Below, piece after piece: positions 23,319 through 36,000 of a stretch of DNA of 64,000 nt (the stretch's first letter is position 1; each line of letters begins with the position of its first letter). The notes beneath the pieces are model-generated. The model made no database searches, was not told where the DNA came from, and worked only from the letters and a program-made list of their open reading frames with translations. The translations under genes were made by a program, and so were the position numbers. The stretch is from Elgaria multicarinata webbii. Taxonomy: Eukaryota; Chordata; Lepidosauria; Squamata; Anguidae. Where the stretch lies: positions 2,184,001 to 2,248,000 of the forward strand of contig NC_086179.1 in NCBI RefSeq assembly GCF_023053635.1, read 5' to 3'.

Positions 23319-23838
23319 CATGAGCAGGAAGGTGTGTGTCCTTCTTGTTACCGCATCTTGGATCTGGGGCCTTCTAGACTCAGCCATTCACACTGTACTG
23401 GCCACTCATTTGGACTTCTATGGGGCCAATTAGATTCACCACATCTTCTGCGATGTCCCACCACTTCTGAAAATTGCCTGCAGCGACACGTATGTCAACG
23501 AGATGGTCCTTCACACAGCTAATGTTTTTGTGGGGATGACCCCTTCTTTAATTGTTGTCGTCTCATACATCTTCATCCCGTCTGCCATCTTCCAAATTCG
23601 TTCTAACACCAGCAGGCACAAGGCCTTCTCCACCTGTGCCTCCCACTTGATCGTGGTCATCATCTACTTTGGGATGGCAAACTTGAACTACAACCGCCCC
23701 AAAGCTGGCTACTCCTTGGAGATCGACACCTTGATCTCCACACTTTATTGTATCATCACTCCTACGTTGAACCCCCTCATCTACAGCCTCCGTAACAAGG
23801 ATGTGAAGGGAGCCCTGTGGAAGGTTCTGGGCAAATAG
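23319..23838 (+). pseudogene. Olfactory receptor pseudogene, 5'-truncated
   Basis: Homology to the receptor at 17398 begins at its TM4 (catgagcagg of codons 139-142) and runs to the end. It includes HHIFCDVPPLLKIACSDTYVNE, KAFSTCASHLIVV and NPLIYSLRN. The first half (TM1-TM3 with MAYDRY) is missing, and a TAG stop lies at 23431-23433 in the second extracellular loop where the intact gene has an Asn-Lys codon pair. It ends one codon after LGK, earlier than OR copy 2. After the stop the frame is open, so decay is fairly recent. It belongs to segmental copy B. Confidence 0.92.
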
Positions 23839-24119
23839 AATTTTTATAATTCTCTTAACAAATAGTGAGGGAAGTGCTGGATCATGTTTCCACTTCAGGT
23901 TACCTTCCCAGTGTCCCATTCACCAACTCCAGTGTCTCCCAGTTTGAGCAGCTGCTTAGCTGCCAAATTCAGTATGGTGCATGGGCCCCAAGAGGACCCT
24001 GGGATCTCAGAAAGCCCAAACCTTTTAACTGTGGTGTCCCCTTTCTCTGACTTAGTCCTCTTAAGGAGAACAGAATGGGAAGACCTGGAGACCTTTCACC
24101 AAACAACCCCAACTGAACG

Positions 24120-24170
<51 letters not shown>
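24120..24170. repeat. (CA)n microsatellite
   Basis: About 25 CA units, at the place of a mixed (CT)(CA) repeat in the duplicated copy A. Confidence 0.95.
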
Positions 24171-24173
<3 letters not shown>

Positions 24174-24379
24174 CCTGATCCTTGGCAGATGGAAATGGCC
24201 TACAAGACACTCAGTTGGAGTGACTGTTGGACGAGGGTATGGAGATGAGGTGGGTGGGTGGTGACCCAAAATGAGTGACAAGTAGTCCTGCATGACCATC
24301 AACTTTGTGGGGGAAAGGACAGTGAGTTGAGCCATGTAAGGCAAGTGGAAGTCACAACAATTGCAGCTCCCACCCCTCA

Positions 24380-24955
24380 GAAGATGTGGAGTGAGGGATT
24401 GAAGTGGGACAGGCTGGGAGTGGGAAGCCTAGGGACGAAGGGGTGAGGTGTAGAAATTGGCTGGAGTGTCAAATAAACATTGCCTTTGCCAGTGTATGTT
24501 TGTTTTCTTCATTTTGGTTTTTCAGTCGGCTTTCACCTTTCCGATGGCCCGCGGCTGGCTTGAGCACAGGAGGTAACTCCGTATTCTATGCAGGCGTCTT
24601 GTTCCTAGCCCTGAGACCCTTGCGAGTGAGAGGGGGAAGCTACACCATCAAAACAGTTATCCTCATGGGACTGATCTAACCTGGGTACTGTTGCATTGTA
24701 TGTTCCGGCATATTCCACCAGTACTCTGCCATAGCTGGGTAGCGCACTACTATTTAAGGAGGTTTTGTGGCCACCAAAAAGGGCAGTTCACGTCACCCCA
24801 CTGCCAGGTGAGAACCGTGGAACATCCAGAAACCAACTCCATTAAAGGTTCTGAGGCAATGCTTCATTTTTAATGGCTGAGGTAACACCACAAGGGGACT
24901 TTCCGGGGGTCCCTGAGGCCTCTTTCCAGCATGCAAACGTCCGCGTAAGAATGTC
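24380..24955. other. No gene recognised
   Basis: A unique-looking stretch between duplicated segment B and the L1-like fragment. No exon, TIR or known repeat seen. Confidence 0.45.
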
Positions 24956-24959
24956 TGAT

Positions 24960-25312
24960 GGCTAGAAAAGTTGACGCAAAAATTGAGGAAACTACGAGGA
25001 CAACAAAGTGAAGATAAATTTGAGGGGGTATTGTGGAAATTCATTAATTATGTGAACCAAGAAGAAGATGGGAGAACACCCCCATCGGCATATGTAGAAT
25101 TATGGAAAACATCGGTGGATGGATAAAGAGATTTCGTTCCGGGGGCCTATAAATTAAATTGAATTGAATTTAAGTGGAATTAAATCAAATCAATCAATGT
25201 TAAACATCCTATATCCAGTCTTGAATATATATCTCCGAATGTACGTATGTGATGTCTTATTTGACCCCTGTAACCAGAACTACAAAACAATAAAAAAATA
25301 ATTAAATGAAAG
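24960..25312 (+). repeat. L1-like LINE 3' end (tentative)
   Basis: It encodes a short tail (KLRGQQSEDKFEGVLWKFINYV) like the L1 ORF2 C-terminus, then a 3' UTR ending in 'aacaataaaaaaataatta'. The assignment rests on this short resemblance. Confidence 0.4.
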
Positions 25313-25389
25313 AAAAGCAAGCCTGACGGCAACATCTGGAACTTGCTGAAATCTGAGCGCATCAACATCTACTGCATCTACAACAGGTG

Positions 25390-26038
25390 TGGATAGCACA
25401 ATAATATCTTTTTATTGACATAAAGATCACTTTTTTAAAATCCCCTTTTACGCACGTTGCATAGGATACTTTGCCCATTTTGAACGTTGTGAGCATGTGC
25501 CATGGGAACACAACAAGATCAGCCACGCTTCCGCGGGCTAAACAACCCACAAGTAATACGCAGCTACGCAGCCACGCAGCTGCTCATTTCCCCACGCCTG
25601 AGGCTGCCCAGAGCGGGGCATGGGGGGCCGCCCTACCACACTTCCTCTAACCTCTACACCATGCCGGCTCCCTGAGGGTTTCAACGCCTTGGTTTGCACT
25701 TCAACGGATTGCTGTGAGGGTTTCAGAGGAGAGTGGAGGTGTCGGCTGCACTGCCCACAAAAGCAAGGGATTCGGCGCCCATCCAGGGTCAGAAGCTGAG
25801 CAAAACTGGACACAGCTGGAATAGAGCCCGGACACGGCAGCGTGCCTGGAACTGCAGGAGGGGGAGCCCGGCAGCACCCCAGAGAAGCCCGGAGGCACCT
25901 TGGTGCCACCCGGAAGGGAAAGCGTCCCGCTCACTCAGTGGCGAAGAGAGGTTGAGGGGAAGCTGGGCTCCGGAGTCTGCTGGGGCACAGGGGCAGCTGG
26001 GAAGGGGTGGCCATGGGGACGCAGGAAGAGGGAGGGCG
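25390..26038 (-). other. HCLS1: HCLS1 3' UTR (predicted)
   Basis: This is the sequence between the HCLS1 stop codon and the first good polyadenylation signal. About 650 nt is plausible for this gene. No repeat is inserted in it. The 3' end is an estimate placed about 15-20 nt past the signal. Confidence 0.6.
25411..25416 (-). terminator. HCLS1: HCLS1 polyadenylation signal AATAAA
   Basis: The minus strand reads tcaataaaaagat. It is the first AATAAA downstream of the HCLS1 stop codon that I found. Confidence 0.55.
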
Positions 26039-26175
26039 TCACGGCAGGAGCTCGACGTAGTTGGCTGGGAAGAGGCCATCTTTGCCATGACAGCGCCCAC
26101 GCCACCAGCCCTCGTCCACCTGTTCGATGTCTGTGATGGTGTCGCCCGGGAGGAAGGAAATCTCGTCTTCCCCGT
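26039..26175 (-). CDS. HCLS1: HCLS1 last coding exon (SH3, C-terminal part)
   Basis: It encodes residues 566-610: [19 protein letters not shown], then [15 protein letters not shown] and [10 protein letters not shown], ending in TGA (26039-26041). The acceptor is ttttggcag. It enters in phase 1. Key SH3 residues (acidic RT loop, WW, PxxY) are present. Confidence 0.95.
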
Positions 26176-28971
26176 CTGCCAAAAAGGGGTGGGGGGAAAG
26201 GGGATCAGTTTCTATGCCTCCCCCAGCAGAAGTGTCAGGATCAGCAGGGCAAGGCTGACCCACTCCCCACGCCAGGTGAGAAGCACTTGACCTACCTCCC
26301 TGGTAGTCGTAGAGGGCCATGGCAGACAGGCATGCTCCGCCCACTTCATACACAGCCCCTTCAGCGCCTGCAGGAGAGGAGGCCAAGAAGATGGCGTGGG
26401 TCAGGACAATCCTGGAGGAACAGTCCAGCCTCTGACCCATGCCAGATCAATTATAGTACCCCCAGCTGCTCACCACCACCTCTGCCTGAGCATCCTGGCT
26501 AGCTGCGTCTTGGCTGCCAGCTGCTCTGGCCAGGGCTGTGTCGATGCGAGAGTGCTCCTTCCCCTGGCAAACACTCTGCTTCTGTCTCTGGGGAGGACGA
26601 AGGATCGCCAGCCCAATTCCCAAAACAGAAAGGGCAATTCCTCCAGGGCTGTCCAGCCTTGGCCGTTATCCAGGGCATCGTGTGAAGGACATTGCCGTAA
26701 GAGCCAAGGCTGGCCCTACCATTAGGCATAGCGAGGCAGACCCTGAAGCAGCAGATTCCGGGATGCAGCAGCAAGGTGTTCGAGGAGAAGCCTGCCCTGG
26801 GTCATCATCGTCCCCCTGCCCCATGAGCTAGCATGCTGCCTTCAGGTGGGTTGGAAGACGCTGACCCACAGCCAGTATTGAAGAAAGATTCAAGTGCCAG
26901 TCCAGTTGGCTTTTGTACATGGAATCAGGGGTGGGGGTTGTCTATATGCTATCTATACTCCATTATGGCTGTGCAGTTGTGCCCCGTTGTTTATATGACG
27001 CAGCCGACAACTCACAGCCACGTTGTGCTATTCTCTGTGAAGCATTTTCGATGTGCTGTTTCACCGTGAGTTTTTACTTTGCTCTGCTACCACCACAGTT
27101 GTGTGTGTGAAAGTGTTGGCTTCAGTGCAGGTTAAAACAGCGGACACATTGAGCACGTATGCCTGACCTGGACCCACTTCTGCGCATGTTCGAAGCAACG
27201 CAAGAGTGCAGGGTTGGCGGGGAAATACAGGGCAGGTGGAGGGGCCCAGGTGAGTGTTTAGTGATGGTCACCTTGGTAACACTGGTGTAGGATTTCGGAA
27301 CTAAACTAAGGGCAGTTATCATGTATAATGCACAAATTCAATGAACTGTAGCTGCACAAGCGTGCAGCTAGAAGCTTTCAAAGCTACAACGGTGTGCAGA
27401 TTTGCCAGGAAATGAACAAACAAAATGCTTTCGGTGGTTTTCAGTCATTCTATATTTGCCACTGTGTGGCAAGAGCACTGCGACTTTTCCGGGATGGAAA
27501 ACCCGGGTTCATCCAGCCAAGTATTACTATCAATGCCACCTCGCAGCAGCGGTGCTCCGGGTTTTGGGGGGGAATCAGTACGCAAAGCGGTGCCGAACAG
27601 ACACCCCCTTTGCCTCAGGTAGCAAAATGTCTTGGGCCGGCCCCGCTAAAGGCTCAGAACACTGCAGTGTCATGGCTTTGCTGAGTGCTCTAAGACACGG
27701 AAGCAGGGGCGAAGGTCACGGGAGCTCTTCAAAGTGTGCGTCTCATTCTCTTACCTATGACGAAGCCATGTTTCCTACCTGTGTTTCACCTTCAGCGTTC
27801 CCTCCTTCAAGACAGGTAGGGTGAGCTCTCTGGCATGGAGGTGAGGCCCACCCCGTCAGCTGTGACCCTCCCCATCTCTCACCTGCAGAGGACACTTCCC
27901 CGGAGCTGCCAGGATTCCTGTCTGGGATCTCCTCATAGTCCTGGATCTCGTCCTCCGGGCTGTTGTCATAGATGGTTTCCGCAGGGCCAAAGTGGTCTGG
28001 CATCTCCTCGTAGTCTCCCCCGGCGTCCTCATCCTCATGGAAGTCAGGAGGTTCTTCGTGGACCAAGGGCCCGTCCACGTCCTCGTAGTCGCCACCATAG
28101 TCCGGACTCTCGATGAAGATGGGCCGGGGCACGGAAGGGGCTTTTGGTGGCTCTCGGGCACCCTCGGCCAGGTCTGAGTTCCGTGGGGGAAGGATGGGCA
28201 GTTGCTCCTCTTCCTCTTCAGCCATGCTCTAGACATCAGACAGAAAATTACTCTGCCCATTGAGCTTTTATTCTGTCTCCAGGGGGCCTGTACAGACTGG
28301 GCAGCCCCATAAATCTTTGCATATTGTATTTTAAATTTTCGTATATTGTTTTTAAGTGTTTTTATCCTATGTAAACCGCCCAGAGAGCCTTGGCTATGGG
28401 GCGGTATGCAAATGTAATAAATAATTATAATAACTAAAGCAAACTTTTGCACACAATAAACATCCCAAGGATGCAACGTTTCCAATTGTTCAACTAATCT
28501 CTTGGATTGGAAGGCAGAGAACAAAACCTGCATTTTCTTAGGGTTATATTTGTGTATTTGAATCTTGAGCCAGCAATGCTTGAGCCAGCAATGCCAACGC
28601 GATGCGTTTCCCTGTGGGCTTCCCAGAGAGCCTCAGCTCCCTGCGGTCCAAAAGTGCAACAACATTAGAATCATAGAATAGCAGAGTTGGAAGGGGCCTA
28701 CAAGGCCATCTAGTCCAACCCCCTGCTCAATGCAGGAATCCACCCTAAAGCATCCCTGACAGATGGTAGTCCAGCTGCCTCTTGAAGGCCTCTAGTGTGG
28801 GAGAGCCCACAACCTCACCAGGCAATTGATTCCATTGTCGTACTGCTCTAACAGTCTGGAAGTTTTTCCTGATGTCCATCTGGAATCTAGCTTACTTTAA
28901 CTTGAGCCCGTTATTCTGTGTCCTGCACTCCGGGAGGATCAAGAAGAGCTCCTGGCCCTCCTCTGTGTGAC

Positions 28972-29020
<49 letters not shown>

Positions 29021-32000
29021 TATATAGCACCATCAGTGTACATTTCAAGTATTTGAAGAGTGCTCTCATGTCTCCCCTCAATCTTCTCTTCTCCAGGCTA
29101 AATGCAGGCCCCTAACAAAGGTGCATGAAAAATATATCAAAAACTCTGGATAAAGGGGCCTGTAACCTGAAATTAATGAGGATGCAGGAGACTTTGCTTG
29201 GTTGGATTTATTTTTCAAGGACCTTGTAAAATCTTATTTGTACAGCGCTCCACATTACGTTAATCATCTGAGAAGGAGCTGTGCAGAAGCCAAGCTCTGA
29301 TTATATGAAGCTCCCCGGAGGCAGACAGAGAAAGCCAGAGAGGACCGCCGTTCCCTCGGGCGCCTTCCCCTGGGTGCTTCTCGAGGGAGGGCTCCTATCA
29401 CTTCCATCCGAAAACCGCATGGTGCGACAATTGCGTCTTTCTCTCCTTAATAGTTCTGTGTGCGTTTGTGGAAAAGACAGGAGCACCGGTGGGAAAACAC
29501 AGCAGGGTTTCCAGTGGCAGAGGACAGTGAGCTTCATCCCACGTACCCATTTCCCTCAAATTATCCCCATAGCGTAAAGCTGCTATTGTTGTTGTTAACT
29601 AAATCACACCCCAGTCAGCGGTGCTCCTAAGACCCCTTCCATACCAGGAAAAGGGTTTAAAGGGGGGGGGAATGTAAAAAATCATAAAAAATCAACGGAT
29701 GACCCAATCCAATTCAAATTTGGTATGCTGAAAGCCCTCCTTAATATCTATTGCTGTGCCGATTTTGATGTCTTTATCTTTAAAACTTACACAGATGTAA
29801 GCATGTGTTTAATTTGAAGTTTAAAAATCATCCTTCTGCGCCCCCAGTGGCCGCTCGGAGAAGGACAAGGAAGTATGAAAAGTTAAAATTAGCACTGGGA
29901 TTGTGGGGGGGTAAGAAAAGTTGCTCTTTCCGCGATTCCGTTTTCGGCGCTTCTTTTAGGGAAGCAACGCAATCACAGCCGGATGCATCGGAGAACTTCA
30001 TAATAAAAGCAGATTATAAGGTAGAAAACATCGGAGTCCTTTGCATGTAATTCGCAGTGATTGCACAGTATAACCCTGGTGCAATCACTGCGAACTGTGT
30101 GTAAAGGACTCCAAAGTTTTCCAGTTTATAACCTGCTTTGACTGTGAAGGACTCCCAGGCATCCTGCCTTAACTGTGCTTCTTAACCAAAAGACCCGCCC
30201 TATTTTGCTACTAGTTTTGGAGCGAATCATTTGTTGTTTTCCGAGCGGCCACTGGGGGCGCAGGAGCAGGATTTGATATGTTTAAAGAAAAATTAAACAA
30301 ATGCTTACATCTGCGTAAGTTTTAAAGATAAAGACATCAAAATTGGCACAGTAATAGATATTAAGTAGGGGTGTGCATGGACCCCCCACTCCACTTCACT
30401 TTCAGATCCGCCATTTTTCGGATCGGGCCGCCCCGCCCCCACTCCGCCTATGCCCACTCCGCTCCGCTCGGAGCTCCGGATCCGGATCGGAGCTCCGTTC
30501 CCCCCCCCATGGGGGGGGTTACCGGGCCCTGCCGCCTTCGCCGCCCATGCGGCGACGGCGGCAGAGCCCGGTAAGGGGGAGGAGGGCCTTACCTGCCTCC
30601 GTCCGTGGTCCGTCGCCGTCTTCAATTGAGCCCGCGGTTCCACCAGGAAGTCTGGGCCGCAGACTTCCTGCTGGAACCACGGGCTCATTTGAAGACGCTG
30701 ACGGACCGCGGACGGAGGCAGGTAAGGGAGAGGAAGGGGGGGTTACCAGGCCCTGCTGCTGTCGCCGCATGGGCGACAGCGACAGCGGCAGGGCCCGGTA
30801 AACCCCACTTACCTTTCCGGCGGAGCTCCGGATCGAGGTGAAGGATCCGCCTTCACCTCGATCCTCTTCGCCACGCTCCGCCGGCCCCCCAATCCTCTTC
30901 GCCTCCGCCTTAAGGGCAGGCGAAGCCCCCCGCTCCGCTTCTAATTCGCCGGTCCGATTAGAAGCGGAGCACATCCCTAATATTAAGGAGAGCTTTAAGC
31001 ATGCCAAATTTGAATCGGATTGGGTCATATGTTGATTTTTTAATGATTTTTTACATTTCCCCCCTTAAACCCATTTCCTGGTATGCAAAGGATCTTAGGA
31101 GCGCTGCCGCCCGGGGTGTGATTTAGCTAGCAACAACAACGATGACAGCTAAATGCTGTAGGGGATAATTCGAGGGAAACAGGTACGTGGGATGAACCTC
31201 AGTGTCTGGACCCCCTGTAAAATTCCAGGCATGGGGAGGCAGGGCAATGGCACAATGAGAGCTTCTCCTGGCGCATCCTCTGTTGTGGCTGAGCTTCCCT
31301 TCTCTCTCCTTGAAGGTGGGGCTCCTCGTCCCTAAGGGAGGAGGGAGGGAGGAGCCAACGCAAAGAGCTCCTGGGAAAGAAATGGGACACACCGGTATTT
31401 AAAACCCCAACGAGGGCTGAATCAGGGATAGAGAGAGGAAGGGGGCCGGGGTGGGGGGATTCCTGTGTGCCCGCCTCCCGTTTCCCTCCGGCTTTCTCTC
31501 CCTTTCCTTGGGGGAGCCGTCAGCATTTACAAAAGGCTGCCTGCGTCTACCTGCACATGGAACGGAACATGGCGGCAGAATGTAGAAGTGGGGGGCTAGA
31601 TTGCACGACTTCAGTGATATGAGTGCGGAGGAAACCGCTTTTGAACGCTCCCCCACGTTAACCAAAAAAAAAAAAACCCTCACTAAAGGTGGAAAACGAG
31701 GACATCAAGGAGAAAGATTCTATCTGGTCCTTTGCCTTCTGGCTGGGGTTTGAGTTCCAGGAAGCTTGAAATATGGGAGGGCATTTTTTTAAAAAATGGT
31801 GCCCCCACACCTTCAGCCTTAAGTGTGCAGCTTTATGGCGCTGCCACCTCATCTCTATACACGCCCCAACTTCCCTGCCATATCCTGCTGCATGTGGCTG
31901 CTTTTGATGTGATGAGTGAAACATGTAGCCAGGTTCTTAAATGCTGGAGGAGGAGGAATACATGTTGAAGAGCACTTTTAAAAACAACATCCTAACCACT

Positions 32001-32987
32001 TTTAAAGGAGTCCTGTTCAAGTTTAACAGAGCAAATTGAATCTTTTACTAGGGCTGTGCACTGCCGCAGGGCTGAACCCTGAATCTAAGCTGAAGCAGGC
32101 TGAATTGGCCCTCTTTGGCCTGGATCCAGAGTGGTACCGAATCACGTCCGAAGCGCTCCGGGGCACCTCGACCCTATTTCAAGCAGTGGTCCACCACTGC
32201 CCCTGCCCACCGTGAGGCTGACCGAGAGTCTACTGGGCTCTCTGCTCGCTCCCCTCCCTCTTCTCCTCGCCCTCCCTCCCTCCCCAATCATCCCCAGAAC
32301 CTGGAACTGCTGCCCACGCTGCCCAAAAGACTCCTTAGTCTTTGATTAGAGCCGCCATTTTACACAAAGATGGGGTTTCAGTCATTTTCCTATTTCTATG
32401 GTCACAAATCTCTCTGAGGGCAAGTGGGGATGGACTTCTTGTTGGCCTCGCACTCGGCTTTCCTGGGAACAGGGAACAGCTGACCCACTTCAGGGGGGGT
32501 CCAAACCTCGCTTCGGAAGCAAATCCGAAGTGGGTTGACCCTGAGCCAAATCGGGGGCAATTTGGAGCTCCCGGATCAGCTGCCGAGGTCGGGGGTGGGC
32601 TATATTTTTTTCAGCTGAACAATCCAGTGAAGAGGTCAACAGCTCCCTGCTGTGACTCCCGAAGAACCTGTGCTCCTATTCAGGAACGAGCTCTCTGTGG
32701 GCAAAAGGCCACCGGACCAGATGCATAAAATTGGCCAGGTAGAACCCCAGAGGTGTCGGCCAGCAGCAAGGGACCCTGAGGCACACCTCTGAGCGCGCCC
32801 CTGGTGCACCTGGAAAGCTGGTTGTCCTGAGTGCCCTTGGGCCATGCTCAGGCTTGTCCTTCCTCCTACCTGGTGTGCTGGGAGCACCGGGGGCACGCTG
32901 CGCTCTGCGCACACCTTCACGGGTTGTGGTGAGAGTTTCGGGACCAGCTCTTCATTGCTTGGCTCTTCGCTTCTCTGGGTTTCCTGA

Positions 32988-33022
<35 letters not shown>

Positions 33023-36000
33023 GAAGGAAGGAAGGAAGGAAAGAGAAGAAACTCAGTTGTTCATTCCTTCCCCACATCCAAGTGTGTGTGTGTGGGGTCA
33101 TGGCTCATGTAACTTCCTTCTTGAGTCTCCTCTTAGGGCTTTATCTCCTTCTTATTGTCCAGGGCATTTCAGTTCTTCAGTTTTTTGTTATTTTTAAGTC
33201 GGCGATTATATTTTCAAATCTTTACGCTGTTCCTGGTTTTTACTTCGTGTAATTTAAAACTTATTGGAGTTTTTATTATGCTTTATGGTGCTGTATTTTA
33301 TGGCTTGGATTGTTTTGAACGTCCTAGAGGGCCTCGGCTATTGGGCAGCATAGAAATGTAATAAACGCATCAATGAATCATCCCACGTGGCAAAATACGG
33401 GTCAGGCATTGAGCCCCCTTCATAGGTCCATCTAGGACTCTGCCCCCCCCCACCGCCACCTAACTCCCAGGGCTAAGCCAATGACATCCTCTGGGGTTCG
33501 GGTTCCATGCCCGTGGGAGGAGAGAGATGTGCCCACTGGCTGTGGGCAAGGGAGGGGCTTCCATGCCAGCTACCCTCCCCCAAACCATGCAGAGCCAAGT
33601 CCTCCGGCAGGACTGGAGAAACCCCTCTGGAGAGGGGGCATCTTTCCTGGGTACCGGGCAGCGGCTAGAACAGAGATTGCGCAAGGAAGATTGCGCAAGG
33701 AAGACACCAGCCAGGCCCAATCCACGTGAGAGCCCCACCCTCACTCCCATCCCCCGCTTGCTGCAGTGTGTGGCTCACTCGCGAGGGACATGGCACACGT
33801 GTCAACCTGTGGATCCCCCATGATTTCTGCCTCTACATTCTGGGGTTTTGTGGGCTCAATTTATGACATCTTCTTTCTTTCTTTCTCGCACTGATTTCCG
33901 TGTGGAGACGCCATGTGCCGTTTTCATTCAGACAACTGGGAGAGGTTTCAGCCTGCAGCTCCAGTTCTTCTGCCTTTACCTGTCACTGAGAGTGTAGGGG
34001 GGCAGGAAATCAGGGCTGCTCACCTTCTGCTGCTCCTGCCGCTCTCGCTGCTCCCGGGCCTGGTGCCGAGCGCGCTCCTCCTCCGCCCGCTTCTGGTTCT
34101 CTTCCTCTGCCGACTTGGCCATGTTCTCAAACCGCTGCCTCAGGTTGCCTGCCCCGCCAGAAGCTGTTTGCAAGGACAGCGGTGAGGTGGTGGAGGGGAC
34201 CCAGCAATGGGCACTGTGGGAGCCCTCCTCCGCCCAAAAAGGTGACTTAGGGCATTTCCACATGAGGATTTTATCCCGCACTTTTAGTGAGGCTTCTGCT
34301 TCCAGATTCTTTGTGGGATTACAGTCGGCTCCTTTACATTTGCTTTTTCCTGGGAGTTTACTTTCTCTGCATTTCTATATTTAATTATACAGCCACTAGA
34401 TGGTGCCGTGGGCATAGCGGAATTGTGTGATTACATGCTATAAATATGTAGAATAGAAAAATACTGCATTTTTCTTGATGTAAAAACATGTGATACTGGT
34501 TGCAAAGCACGGGAGAGGCCCTGCAGGATGACAATGTCATGGAAAGGACCTGCAAACTACCGTCAGTGAGCAATCACGAGAGCACAACAAAATCAAGCCA
34601 CGTGTAGAAAGGCTCCTTGCATAATGGAGTCACTGAACGGTAGAGCTGGAAAAGGTCCTGGACCTCATCCAGTCCAACCCCCTGCTCAGTGCAGGAACTT
34701 TGCAACTACAGCTGCAAACAGCCACCCAACCCCTGCTTCAATTTCTCCCGTGAAGGAGACCCCACCACCCACCCAAGGCAGCCTTTCCTACTCTCAAGCA
34801 GCCTTTCCATTAGGAGGTTTGCCCCAGGAGTTTTGCTCCATCCCTGCCCTCTGCAATAACAGAGCCCACGCCTACCTTCCAGCCCCTAAGGGTTCGGTAA
34901 CAACCATCCCTTCACCAATGGCGTTCTTGGATCCGCATGGGTGAAGGTCCTGCTCCGCCCCGTCACGGATCTGTTCCCCAAACTTGCCAGGTTGGCCTGC
35001 AGAAAGACTTACCGGCCTCCATGGGCTTCGTCTTCTCGTACGAAGAAGCTGGAGCGTCCATCTCGCTAAAGCCGACAGCGCTCTGCAAAAAGAGAAGCCC
35101 CCGAGCACCCAGCTAGCCGGCAAGGAGATGGCGCGTCACCGCCTCCCATAAGTAGCCTTCCTTTCCTCGAGAAGGTCTATCGCGCCAGGAGGCTCACAAG
35201 ATGGTTCACCCCTCAACATGCCTTTGGCTGAAAAGGAGGATCCTTCCCAAGTCTTCAAAGACTCTACAGCAGATGTTGGGCAGGGGGGCAGAAAGAGCCT
35301 CAAGCACAGCAGCCAAATCCACCTTGCCAATGTGGCTGCTGAAAAGCCCCACCCCCTTTCCCCCAAACTACCCATCACAGGATGGTTTCCCGGCTTTTGC
35401 ACACACACACCCCACACACACACCTTTTGCCATGCTAAAAGGTTGAGAAGGGTCTCCTCAGGCCCAGTTACTGCCTGGAAGCGCTTCCAAATAGAATAAC
35501 CCTAACCAGCACACAACACCTAGGATATTAAATGTACCTGCCCGGACCCTAAGGTCATCCTCAGGGGTCCTTCTCCGCGAGCCCCTGCCAAAGGAAGTGA
35601 GGCAGGTGGCTACCAGGAGCAGGGCCTTCTCCGCTGTGGCACCCCGGTTGTGGAATGAGCTCCCCAGAGAGGTCCGCCTGGCGCCTACATTATATGCTTT
35701 TAGACGCCAGGTGAAGACCTTTTTATTCTCCCAGCATTTTAACAGTCTATAAATAAATTTTAACTTCGTGTTTTAAATTTGTAATTTTGCTGCTGTTTTT
35801 ATCTGGTTGAGCTTTTATATTGTATTTTATATTATGGTTTCATACTGTTGTTTTATACTTTGAATGTTTTTAATTTTTGTGAACTGCCTAGAGAGCTCCG
35901 GCTTATGGGCGGAATAGAAATGTAATTAATAATAAATAAATAAATGATATCAAAAGAACTGAGGTAAACAAACATTTTATGTATTATTATTAATAATAAT

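Larger units (their letters stand above)
21480..24375 (+). repeat. Segmental duplication, copy B (holds OR pseudogene)
   Basis: Copy of 12690-19030; see the matched blocks given there. It lacks the sequence that corresponds to about 15140-17815 of copy A, including the first half of the OR. Confidence 0.85.

Noticed and set aside
1-26000. FBXO40 or another protein-coding gene between the ORs and HCLS1
   Set aside because: I looked for F-box and zinc-finger-like coding stretches on both strands and found none.
25733-26290. Plus-strand frame opposite the HCLS1 end
   Set aside because: Antisense shadow of the SH3 exon and the 3' UTR.
30373-31028. Arg/Pro-rich open frames on both strands
   Set aside because: They arise from the GC-rich fold-back hAT element (30366-30979).
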